A stretch of DNA of 64,000 nt from Sanderia malayensis (Eukaryota > Cnidaria > Scyphozoa > Semaeostomeae > Pelagiidae). The position numbers and the translations under genes were made by a program. The stretch is taken from contig RQOL01000699.1 of NCBI GenBank assembly GCA_013076295.1, forward strand, positions 2,666,001 to 2,730,000, read 5' to 3'. Shown here piece by piece: positions 27,251 to 37,957 of this stretch. Under the pieces are notes generated by a model, which made no database searches, had not been told where the DNA came from, and worked only from the letters and a program-made list of their open reading frames with translations. Position 1 is the first letter of the stretch, and the number at the start of each line of letters is the position of its first letter.

Positions 27251-28225
27251 TTCCTGAGCCAATGAGCTATGAGCCGCGTGGCTCAAAAAAGTGATCATAA
27301 AATGCCCGACCCATAAGATACGTGGCTCAGTTAATCTTAGAAATTAGCCACGAGCCATGAGATGGGTGGCTCGCAATTGGTCGTTTTTGGCTCATGGCTC
27401 ATTAGTGGCTCGTGAAATCGATATACTTGGAATGAACAACTCTCGCAAGATGTTCTTGATGAACTTTTTGCAGCAGTTAAAAAGAAAATTTTGCATGAAA
27501 AAGATAGCTAGTTGCTGAGTCAGTTGCTCATAAAGCGAAAATTGAAGAAAGGAGAGAGAAAATTACTTTCCAGGGTTCCAAGATAAAAACTTTCCAGGAT
27601 CCTAAGCACCTACCGTCCGACAACAGCGATATATTCAGCACAGGGATAATGGAATTGAAGAGGAATTGTTAAGTGATGAAGATCACATCGAATAAGATGT
27701 AGATAATCAACTTGAAACGGATGAGCGCAACTAGCTACATTTTTTCGGCAGTACTGAGGAAAGTGATAAAGATTAATGGCTTCCGTAACATCAACACCCC
27801 CCCCCCCATTTGACATATTTGTTAATAAAAGTGTTTTATCGCTGTTTTGAACATGTTGAGCTCATTTGTCCACGATATTTTCCACTATTCGTAAATGAGG
27901 ATGACGTCATGGCGAATGATGACGTCATACCCCAAAGTCAAAAGTAAGTCAAAAATAATAAATCTATATATCATTCGAAAGCGCTTACTGTGTGCTGTTC
28001 AAATATATAATTTGTTGGACTGTAGTGGTTACGAGAAAAAATTTACAGCAGTACAAACCGCATTTTTTCGAGTTTATGACGTCACCAGAAAAGTAGACTT
28101 CCGGTCAAAATTTTTTTGGGCCCATCTTGGATTTGAAATTTCCGTAGTCGATTTAGTATAAATGTGAAATAAAATTTGAGGTTAGCCACTTTGCCAGTTT
28201 TTTTGAAAAAAACCCTGTCTATCAA
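27251..28225. other. Unassigned interval between satellite and palindrome
   Basis: A GTGGCTC/GAGCCA-rich stretch of short direct and inverted repeats fills about 27255-27420. A short readable frame follows (NEQLSQDVLDELFAAVKKKI, near 27432-27495) that ends in stops and resembles no family I recognise. A run of C lies at 27795-27808. Three TGACGTCA motifs lie at 27.90-28.08 kb. No intact gene is seen. Confidence 0.45.
27899..27927. promoter_or_regulatory. Paired CRE-like palindromes GATGACGTCAT
   Basis: GATGACGTCAT occurs at about 27899-27909 and again at 27917-27927, 18 bp apart; a third TGACGTCA lies at about 28076-28083. This is the perfect CREB/ATF site. No gene start is visible nearby, so these may be part of a dispersed repeat, not a working promoter. 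Confidence 0.4.
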
Positions 28226-28298
28226 TATTCGAATGCAGCGCCCCAAAATTTTACTTCTCACAGAGTTTCAGCCAGTTTTTATCAAGTTGAGTTTTTCA

Positions 28299-28342
28299 CA
28301 TAGAGATAGGATATATAATTATCTTATATCCTATCTCTATGG
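28299..28342. mobile_element. 44-bp palindromic micro-MITE with 7-bp target duplication
   Basis: The insert begins CATAGAGATAGGATATA and ends with the exact 17-bp inverse followed by G. It is flanked by TTTTTCA at 28292-28298 and 28343-28349. The right palindrome arm has a single TTTTTCA-equivalent at the matching place (near 37697), so the empty site is known. Confidence 0.75.
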
Positions 28343-28701
28343 TTTTTCATGGCTTTTACTTCTGGGACCTGCTGGGCATGAGAGGGTTTTAATACTTTTT
28401 ACTTTTATCTTGCAATGCAGATATAAGTTAAAATTAACAGTGTAAAACAAGGATGCATTGCTTAAAAAATTCCAAGCTACAAGATGGCTGCTTTGAGAAA
28501 TGAAAAATGTATGTACGCATGTAAGGTTAAAAGATATGTAATGTAATTGGGGAAGTAACAATGTTGAACATTCCATTCTTCTTGGAATAAACTTTAAGCA
28601 ATTCAATGCATTTCATGTGTCAAGCCTTTGAAAATCAAATTGAACTGAATGACATCAAAACACGTGCCTTTTCTCGAATCCGAACCTGAATGGGACGATA
28701 C

Positions 28702-30380
28702 TATGGAATCAGATAGTGGACAAAAGTCGGAACGAGCAATGTGAATGAATCTGTGTCTGGTTAGTGAATCGATGTCTTGTGAATCGGTGTCTTGCGAGTG
28801 AATAAATGCAATGTGAGTGAATCGGGGCAATGTGAGTGAATCAATGTCTTGTGAATAAATGTGTGTGAATCAATGTACTGCGAATATTTTCCAGTGAATC
28901 GGTGTCTTGTGAACATGTATGTGTGAATCTTTGACTTGTGAAAATATGTGAGTGAATCGGTGTCTTGTCGATCGGGAGTAACCGCTGATCAATGTGATTT
29001 GTCATGAGTGATCGCATCACTAATCACTTCAAGGAATCCCCGCTACTTGTCTTTTGACACGACTCCATCTCAAGGATACAAAACAACTGCAAGACATCAT
29101 GGCCACAGCATTTGTTTCTCCTCGCGAAAATTTGAAGCGTCACATCTACTCTGCTCTATCAGCAAGGTATAGATAGAGCAGTAGATGGAAACACGATTGT
29201 CCATAATTGTTACCAACTACAACAGGTTATTACGCTGCTACTACATTGCAAGGAACATGTTTTTGGAGCATGTTTTGGAGCAGGCACACAGCGCAGGCCT
29301 TATGTTAAGACTTAGTGATTTGTGCAGTCCAAAATGTGCCGTGATAAATGGGAAATTGTGCAGTGATAAACCATTTGAAACACTAACATGAAAAATTCAT
29401 ACAACAAAAAGTAACAAAAAGCAAATTTTAGAATCGTAGCCATTTTAAGGCCTCAGAGATGGCAAAATCTCACGAGCTTGCGGGGCTCTGCCCCCCTGAA
29501 ACCCTGCCAAGACTCTGCCTGGACCCGCCGGGGGCTTCTAGCGCACCCCTTTAAGCCTCATGTTAATAATTTGCTAGAAATTGTTGCCGTGACACACAGT
29601 TGTTGGAATATAGATTATTGTTATGTCAAGAGTGATTATACATAGTTCATCAACATTCCTGACACCTGGAATACAGAGGTTCGTGTCTTTGGGTTCAGGC
29701 GGCCCCCTTGTCATGTCAACCCCAGGAATATATATAGCTGTACAGAAGTGCTATCTCTAACTATTATTGGCTATACCTTAGGGGAGCAAGCACAATTTCG
29801 CCCTCCCTCTCCTTTTTATTGTTTTTTGAGCTAAGTTATATTTTAGTCATTATTCTGCAGTTTGACTATTCGGTCAGCACTGCCTGGTGTGTACCAACCG
29901 GAGTTTGTTGGAATCGCCGGCGGTAAATGTCTTTCTCTGCTCAAGCAATCCCAGCCGGTAGGCTAACCGCCCAATTTCTTGAGATAACATTTATACAGTT
30001 TTTTGTATCCTTGAGATGGAGTCGTGTCAAAAGACAAGTAGCGGGGATTCCTTGAAGTGATTAGTGATGATCACTCATGACAAATCACATTGATCAGCGG
30101 TTACTCCCGATCGACAAGACACCGATTCACTCACATATTTTCACAAGTCAAAGATTCACACATACATGTTCACAAGACACCGATTCACTGGAAAATATTC
30201 GCAGTACATTGATTCACACACATTTATTCACAAGACATTGATTCACTCACATTGCCCCGATTCACTCACATTGCATTTATTCACTCGCAAGACACCGATT
30301 CACAAGACATCGATTCACTAACCAGACACAGATTCATTCACATTGTTCGTTCCGACTTTTGTCCACTATCTGATTCCATA
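28702..30380. mobile_element. Foldback-type transposon, 1679 bp, ~388-bp terminal inverted repeats
   Basis: The left terminal repeat (28702-29090) begins TATGGAATCAGATAGTGGAC and the right one (29993-30380) is its inverse, nearly identical. Each repeat's outer part consists of degenerate short subrepeats (variants of GTGAATCGGTGTCTTGT), a layout known from Foldback and sea-urchin TU elements. CGATAC flanks both ends (28696-28701 and 30381-30386), and the right palindrome arm has the uninterrupted GGGACGATACTTC. The 900-bp interior has a small hairpin (29149-29188) and no transposase, so the element is non-autonomous. Confidence 0.88.
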
Positions 30381-31675
30381 CGATACTTCCACTTTGAATA
30401 TGAAACTGGGTCTGCGAATCTGAATGTGAAACCAGACCTGGATAGGAACAGGTTTTAACACCATTGGAAATTTGTTTAAACCTGGCAAGAAAAGAACCTT
30501 TAAAAAAACATTCCCGACATTTTAGCAGTGTTTTGGAACGTAATCAACAACCGAACGTCCTGTTACCTCTGTCATGAATAAACAATATGTGTGGAATTTG
30601 TTTATACGAAAGTATAAAATAATGCTGAAGAATTGTTATGAAGCTGAATTTAGCTTGAAATTTACTCAATCAAAAGTATCCACTTTGAAAAGAATTGGAA
30701 AGTAAAAATAATAATAAAAACATTTACAATGAAAAAAGATCATTGGATGTTATGTCAGCTTTACAGCCGAGAAGTCTCTCATGATGATTGCCTCAGTCAG
30801 AGTGGAGTATGGAGCACCTCACCTGGTAGGAACCATAAACTTATTGAGTATTAGGTATAATCTTTTAAATTTTTTATTTGCAATTCAGCAACAATCAAAT
30901 AGTTTTATAATTTAGGTTGATAGAAAATGGATTATAACAAAATAGGTTGCAATATCATTTCTAGATATAGTTGCCTACTAGGACACTGACTGGGAGAACC
31001 AAAACGGTTTTCAAGCCAAGCCAGTGCCAGGTCAGCCCCCTAAAAATCAAATTTTTGATGCAAATCCATAGAATTAATAGAGAGAATTATCATCACAGTA
31101 GTACTAACGAGTAAAGTTCTTGAGTCAATCCAGTTTGGGAGTTTCAATCAGAATCAATTCAATCAATTTTTAATCAGAAACAATAACAAGGCAGGCAGTA
31201 AAAACCCCAAAGATGAAAAGAAATGGGCCAAGAAATATTCATAGCTCAAAAGACGTAAACATTTATTTATTAAATTAAATACTCGCTATTTATTTTAATA
31301 AATTTTATACTCGTTATTTGATTTCTGAATGTTAAGAATAAAATTTCTGAACTAATTACAAAATAATATTAACAGAGACATCATAAAGTTTATTTTGTAC
31401 CTCTAAGGCAGATAGTCAAGACCAATTTTATGCAACCATTCATTAGGCAAATTGCCCACAAAAAGTAGAAACTTGAAATAGTTGTAAAAATATTCATTAT
31501 TCTTATAAGAACAGCCTTGCATTTCTCCAAAAATATAAAGAAATATAAAGATATAAACAAGCTAGTTTTTAATAATACAAAAATTAACCGAACAAAACAT
31601 AGGTAGTGAAATAAAGGACAAGACCATCAATTGCTCTTTCTCAAGTCAGACCGGGCAAATGTTCAGCTTTCTTCC

Positions 31676-31822
31676 TCAATCCATTTTTAACACCATTCCT
31701 ACTTTATTTTTCATAGGACTACAAAATGGCTTAGTTAGACCATAATCTGAAAGCCACCTTCCTGTAATATAGGTAAGTTCAGATAAATTTTTAACTGGGT
31801 CAACCAGAGTTATTTTGTACAT
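31676..31822 (-). other. 48-codon open frame, left-arm copy
   Basis: This minus-strand frame starts MYKITLVDPVKNL and ends VGMVLKMD. Its partner at 35904-36050 in the right arm has the same length and no frameshift. I recognise no domain. It could be a remnant of a transposon protein or a chance frame. Confidence 0.3.
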
Positions 31823-33443
31823 TTTCTGAGTAAAGTATATTGACTGGCACAGCTATGTTTTACAACCTGCGACAATTCTTGGTGGAGCACAACTACGTCT
31901 GTGGCACAGGCACAAATTCCGCAATTCAATTCTGTCAAATACTCCTTCGCAGAGCAGAATATGTTTGCAGAAAACTTTCCCATTTTCTTGACGAAAGACC
32001 CAAACAAGATTTGACAAAATAGAATACAAACTAACTGTTAACATTTTAAAAATATGCTGCTGTTGTTTAAAACCAATAATCAGCTTTGTTCCATGGTGAT
32101 TTAAAGCCAGATATTTATACTGAATTGGCACACTCTTTTTCTGTCTTGGTTAATTTGTTAAGCTGTTTTAGAAGAATTTTCATTTTTCCATTGCATTAAA
32201 TAAAAGCCAGCAAAGCAATGACATAGAAGTTAGGGGACTTGGGAGTATGTGCCTCCCACTCTTATGCACACCTTAAAGCATGCCCCTTTCATGGATAAAA
32301 ATTTGCCCTTCAGATTTAATGTTCTTGTGGTGCCCCCCTAATCATGAGTGGTTTTATGTTCAGACACCACACTTTTGTATATTCTATATTACCGTTTGCG
32401 TTGCTTATTACATTTGCAGCCCAAACCAATGTCAATTGAGAACTAATTTTTCAACCTGTGGCTACTGACAATGAGTTCTACGCAATAGATCTGCCAGGTA
32501 ATCTAAAAGTATTCTTAATTCTTTTAAGGATTTTCTTGTTAGGTTGCGACTAAACTTTCACCGAACAGTGAAGTAGTTCAAGGGTTGAGATGTTAGCTCG
32601 CTTTTGTCGTATGTCAAGAGCATATTAATTCGATAACAGAATCATTTTCTTTGCCAGCCAATTTCAAATGTGGCATGACGCATGTATGTGGAACGTAATG
32701 ATAGATGACTAATAGCAAGCCCTATTTACACTACATAAACTATCCCATGTTAAACTAACCCAGGGTTAGTTTTGACTTGTCCTGTGAGCGCTGATTTGGG
32801 TAAAACCGTACTTACTAAAGCACGGAATGACCCAAAACGACCCAAAATGACCCAAAACCAGGTAATGTATTTCACTTGGAGTAAAAGCTTGCCTGGGGCC
32901 AACTTTTGAAATATTTATGCTACAAAGCTGGGAAAAATTTCAAACTGATCAGAAGGTCCTAATTAATAGGATTCGATCCCTTGTGAGTGACATTTCCATC
33001 TATTTCCAAGTTTCATTTTTTTAACCGTAGCTTTATGTATGATATAGTAACGTATTTCAATAGGGAAAAGCTGGTCTTTGCCAACTTTTGAAATACTTAT
33101 GCTAGAATGCTGGAAATGGTCTCAAACTGATCAAAAGGTCCTAAATAATAGGATTCGACCCCTTGTGAATGACATTTCCAGCTATTTGATTTGAATCAAT
33201 CGTCCCATAATCAGTGTTTGAATCAGTGTTCAACAATAGTAAGGATAACATAAAGAAGGCATTTGTCTTCACATGGTTGGTTGAACATATTCACAGGAGG
33301 GTAACCTTCACCAAATGCAAGCGTGTGCTATGGTGAAACAAAGAAATTTATGCGTGATATTTATGCGGATTAAGGTGTGCCACTCCAATCTAATTCTTTT
33401 TTATTTGAACTTCATCAGAAGCTGTTTTGGATCTCGTGTGTTG

Positions 33444-33936
33444 CCAATTTATTGATGTTATATCGGACGTTTCTCATATCTACCTTGTCTGTAACAGCCA
33501 GCCAGAAACTTGCAATGTAATTGTTTCACCATAAGGTATGATATAATAAATTAGACAGCGTTTTAGATTTTGGTATAGCACCATATTTGGCAATAATTCT
33601 CACCTGAGGTAAAATTTGCAATACAAAATGATTCACATTGAAATCACTGTGAGAACATTATAATGATTGGACAGGGTTTCACATGGTTGAATATTTCTTC
33701 ATAAACGCATGCGCTCTTAAAACATTCCCGTGAGCGATTTGATTAAATACCTACGTGTCATCCACAGATTACTTAGGAAGCATAAAAATTCAGGTTTCCT
33801 GACAACAATGATGCAATCCTAACGCCCATAAAGCATCAAAGACTTCTTGAAATGAAGTGGTAACTGTGGGGTTTCAAGTGCCAATTGTTACAATTGTTAC
33901 AATTGGCACTTGAAGCCTTACAATTCTTCACATAAG
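33444..33936. other. Palindrome spacer up to the assembly gap
   Basis: This sequence is present only on the left side of the gap and has no counterpart to the right. Near its end a 42-bp perfect-stem hairpin (33873-33914) is formed by TTCAAGTGCCAATTGT and its inverse. No gene is seen. Confidence 0.6.
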
Positions 33937-34036
33937 NNNNNNNNNNNNNNNNNNNNNNNNNNNNNNNNNNNNNNNNNNNNNNNNNNNNNNNNNNNNNNNN
34001 NNNNNNNNNNNNNNNNNNNNNNNNNNNNNNNNNNNN
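33937..34036. other. Assembly gap of exactly 100 N
   Basis: A run of exactly 100 N is the usual placeholder for a gap of unknown size. It lies at the centre of the palindrome, where assemblers commonly break. The distance and even the join between the two sides are therefore unproven. Confidence 0.98.
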
Positions 34037-37000
34037 CAACACACGAGATCCAAAACAGCTTCTGATGAAGTCCAAATAAAAAAGAATTCGATTGGAGTGG
34101 CACACCTTAATCCGCATAAATATCACGCATGAATTTCATTGCTTCACCATAGCACACGCTTGCATTTGGTGAAGGTTACCCTCCTGTGAATATGCTCAAC
34201 CAACCATATGAAGACAAATGCCTTCTTTATGTTATCCTTACTATTGTTGAACACTGGCCATTGTTGTATGAAAATTGTTTCGATCTAGAAATATCAGTTT
34301 AAAAGTTACACAGCATGTTCCTATTTGAGTTTTTAACGTACAGCATTACGTATTATGTCATAGATACTTCTGCGCAGTAGCCTATATATGGCACAGCGGG
34401 TACATGCCCAACTTTAGGGTATTGTAACCTAGACTCATTATATTACGTCTAGTGCCTCGTTCGCAAATTGCTCAACACAAGGGACTTACGAGAGATCGGA
34501 TTAATTTTGTTCCCTGCAGCTTTATGGGACAATTGGTTCAAATCAAATGGCTGGAAATGTCATTCACAAGGGGTCGAATCCCATTATTTAGGACCTTTTG
34601 ATCAGTTTGAGACCATTCCCAGCATTCTAGCATAAGTATTTCAAAAGTTGGCAAAGACCAGCTTTTTCCCTATTGAAATACGTTACTATCATACATAAAG
34701 CTACGGTTAAAAAAATGAAACTTGGAAATAGATGGAAATGTCACTCACAAGGGATCGAATCCTATTAATTAGGACCTTCTGACCAGTTTGGAACTATTCC
34801 CAGCTTTGTAGCATAAATATTTCAAAAGTTGGCCCCAGGCGAGCTTTTACTACAAGTGAAATACATTACCTGGTTTTGGGTCATTTTGGGTCGTTTTGGG
34901 TCATTCCGCGCTTTAGTAAGTACGGTTTTACCCAAATCAGGGCTCACACGACAAGTCAAAACTAACACCGGGTTAGTTTAACATGGGATAGTTTATGTAG
35001 TGTAAATAGGGCTTGCTATTATTCATCTATCGTTACGTTCCACATGCATGCGTCATGCCACATTTGAAATTGGCTGGCAAAGAAAATGATTCTGTTATCG
35101 AATTAATATGCTCTTGACATACGACAAAAGCGAGCTAACATCTCAACCCTTGAACTACTTCACTGTTCGGTGAAAGTTTAGTCGCAACCTAACAAGAAAA
35201 TCCTTAAAAGAATTAAGAATATTTTTAGATTACCTGGCAGATCCATTGCGTAGAACTCATTGTCAGTAGCCACAGATTGAAAAATTATTTCTCTATTGAC
35301 ATTGGTTTGGGCTTCAAATGTAATAAGCAACGCAAGGGTAATATAGAATATACAAAAGTGTGGTGTCTGAACATAAAACCACTCATGATTAGGGGGGCAC
35401 CACAAGAACATTAAATCTGAAGAAGGGCAAATTTTCATCCATGAAAGGGGCATGCTTTAAGGTGTGCATAAGAGTGGGAGGCACATACTCCCAAGTCCCC
35501 TAACTTCTATGTCATTGCTTTGCTGGCTTTTATTTGATGCAATGAAAATTCTTCTAAAACAGCTTAACAAGTTAACCAAGACAGAAAAAGAGTGTGCCAA
35601 TTCAGTATAAATATCTGGCTTTAAATTATGATGGAACAAAGCTAATTATTGGTTTTAAACCACAGCAGCATATTTTTTAAAATGCTAACAGTTAGTTTAT
35701 ATTCTATTTTGTCAAATCTTGTTTGGGTCTTTCGTCAAGAAAATGGGAAAGTTTTCTGCAAACTTATTCTGCTCTGCGAAGGAGTATTTGACAGAATTGA
35801 ATTGCGGAAGTTTTGTCTGTGCCACGGAAGTAGTTGTGCTCCACCAAGAATTGTTGCAGGTTGTAAAACATAGCTGTGCCAGTCAATATACTTTACTCAG
35901 AAAATGTACAAAATAGCTCTGCTTGATCCAGTTAAAAATTTATCTGAACTTACCTATATTACAGGAAGATGGCTTTCAGATTATGGTCTAACTAAGCCAT
36001 TTTGTAGTCCTATGAAAAATAAAGTAGGAATGGTGTTAAAAATGGATTGAGGAAGAAAGCTGAACATTTGCCCTCTCTGACTCGAGAAAGAGCAATTTAT
36101 GGTCTTGTCCTTTATTTCACTACCTATGTTTTGTTCGGTTAATTTTTGTATTATTAAAAACTAGCTTATTTATATCTTTATATTTCTTTATATTTTTGGA
36201 GAAATGCAAGGCTGTTCTTATAGGAATAATGAATATTTTTAGAACTATTTCAAGTTTCTACCTTTTGTGGGCAATTTGCCTAATGAAAGGTTGCATAAAA
36301 TTGGTCTTGACTATCTGCCTTAGGGGTACAAAATAAACTTTATGATGTCTCTGTTAATATTATTTTGTAATTAGTTCAAGAATTTTATTCTTAACATTCA
36401 GAAATCAAATAACGAGTATAAAATTTATTAAAATAAATAGCGAGTATTTAATTTAATAAATAAATGTTTACGTCTTTTGAGCTATGAATATTTCTTGGCC
36501 CATTTCTTTTCATCTTTGGGGTTTTTACTGCCTGCCTTGTCATTGTTTATGATTAAAAACTGATTGAATTGGTTCTGATTGGAACTCCCAAACTGGATTG
36601 ACCCAAGAACTTTACTCGTTAGTACTACTGTGATGATAATTCTCTCTATTAATTCTATGGGTTTGCATCGAAAATTTGATTTTTAGGGGGCTGACCTGGC
36701 ACTGGCTTGGCTCGAAAACCGTTTTGGTTCTCCCAGTCAGTGTCCTAGGCAACTATATCTAGAAATGATGTTGTAACCTATTTTGTTTTTAATCCGTTTT
36801 CTATCAACCTAAATTATAAAACTATTTGATTGTTGGTTGCTGGATTGCAAAAAAAATTTAAAATATTACCTGTGCATACTCCACTCTGACTGAGGCAATC
36901 ATCATGAGAGACTTCTCGGCTGTAAAGCTGACATAACATCCAATGATCTTTTTTCATTGTAAATGTTTTTATTATTATTTTTACTTTCCAATTCTTTTCA

Positions 37001-37767
37001 AAGTGGATACTTTTGATTGAGTAAATTTCAAGCTAAATTCAACTTCATAACAATTCTTCAGCAAACCTGTTCCCATCCAGGTCTGGTTTCAGTTTCACAT
37101 TCAGATTCGCAGACACAGTTTCATATTCAAAGCGGAAGTATCGTCCCATTCAGGTTCGGATTCGAGAAAAGGCACGTGTTTCGATGTCATTCAGTTCAAT
37201 TTGATTTTTAAAGGCTTGACACATGAAATTCATTGAATTGCTTAAAGTTTATTCCAAGAAGAATGGAATGTTCAACACTGTTACTTCCCCAATTACATTA
37301 CATATCTTTTAACCTTACATGCGTACATACATTTTTCATTTCTCAAAGCAGCCTGAAAAGTTTCGGAGCTATATATGGACTGATGTGAAAATAACCCGTA
37401 TTTAATTTCATTTTGCAAAATGATGCATGCAAAGCCACTGAAACAAACAATGGAATAAAATGCTTGTAAATTTTGATAAAGACACGAAATAAAACCATGC
37501 AATGAAATCAATCCATTGAAAATCTATATAAAAATATTTATTTGCAAACAACTAAGATCTTGTAGCTTGGAATTTTCTAAGGAATGCATCCTTACTTTAC
37601 ACTGTTAATTTTTACTTATATCTGCATTGCAAGATAAAAGTAAAAATTATTAAAACCCTCTCATGCCCAGCAGTTCCCAGTAGAAATAAAAATCATGAAA
37701 AACTCAATTTGATTAAAACTGGCTGAAACTCGGTGAGAAATACAATATTGGGGCGCTGAATTCGAAT
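34037..37767 (-). repeat. Right arm of the large imperfect palindrome
   Basis: This is the inverted partner of 28226-33443. It contains about 285 bp absent from the left arm near 34262-34547 and about 203 bp absent near 37354-37556. It lacks the foldback and micro-element insertions. The outer end is again a truncated family B unit (GGGGCGCTGAATTCGAATA), interrupted at TA by a pogo-like MITE. No intact gene is recognised. Confidence 0.93.
35904..36050 (+). other. 48-codon open frame, right-arm copy
   Basis: It starts MYKIALLDPVKNL and ends VGMVLKMD, like the left-arm frame at 31676-31822. By eye the two differ at four codons, two synonymous (GAT/GAC, AGA/AGG) and two not (Ala/Thr, Leu/Val). 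An overlapping upstream frame (35719-35916) is out of phase with it. Function unknown. Confidence 0.3.
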
Positions 37768-37768
37768 A

Positions 37769-37955
37769 CAGTGGAATCCCGCTATAACGAACCCCGTTTA
37801 TAACGAACTTCCCGCTATTACGAACTAAAACTCCGGTCCCTTGGATTCTGGGAAGTGGTTCTTCATAAGAAAATGTCCCTTCTGTATAACGAACTCCCGC
37901 TATTGCGAACTATTTTCTCGGTCCCTGCAGAGTTCGTTATAGCGGGATTTCACTG
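37769..37955. mobile_element. 187-bp pogo-like MITE
   Basis: The ends are CAGTGGAATCCCGCTATAAC and its inverse (ending GCGGGATTTCACTG), flanked by TA at 37767-37768 and 37956-37957. This end sequence and TA target are typical of pogo/Tigger-type elements. The left palindrome arm lacks it at the matching position. Confidence 0.85.
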
Positions 37956-37957
37956 TA

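Larger units (their letters stand above)
28226..33443 (+). repeat. Left arm of a large imperfect palindrome
   Basis: Sequence here recurs inverted at 34037-37767. Examples are CCAAGCTACAAGAT at 28471 against ATCTTGTAGCTTGG at 37557, and GCTGTTTTGGATCTCGTGTG at 33421 against its complement at 34042. The arm starts in a truncated family B unit (28226-28290). It has insertions absent from the right arm: a 44-bp micro-element (28299-28342), a 1679-bp foldback element (28702-30380) and about 165 bp near 30455-30623. The arms also differ by scattered substitutions. No gene is recognised apart from a short conserved frame (31676-31822). Confidence 0.93.

Noticed and set aside
33836..34126. Minus-strand open frame crossing the gap
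   Set aside because: It runs through 100 unknown bases; the X residues make it meaningless.
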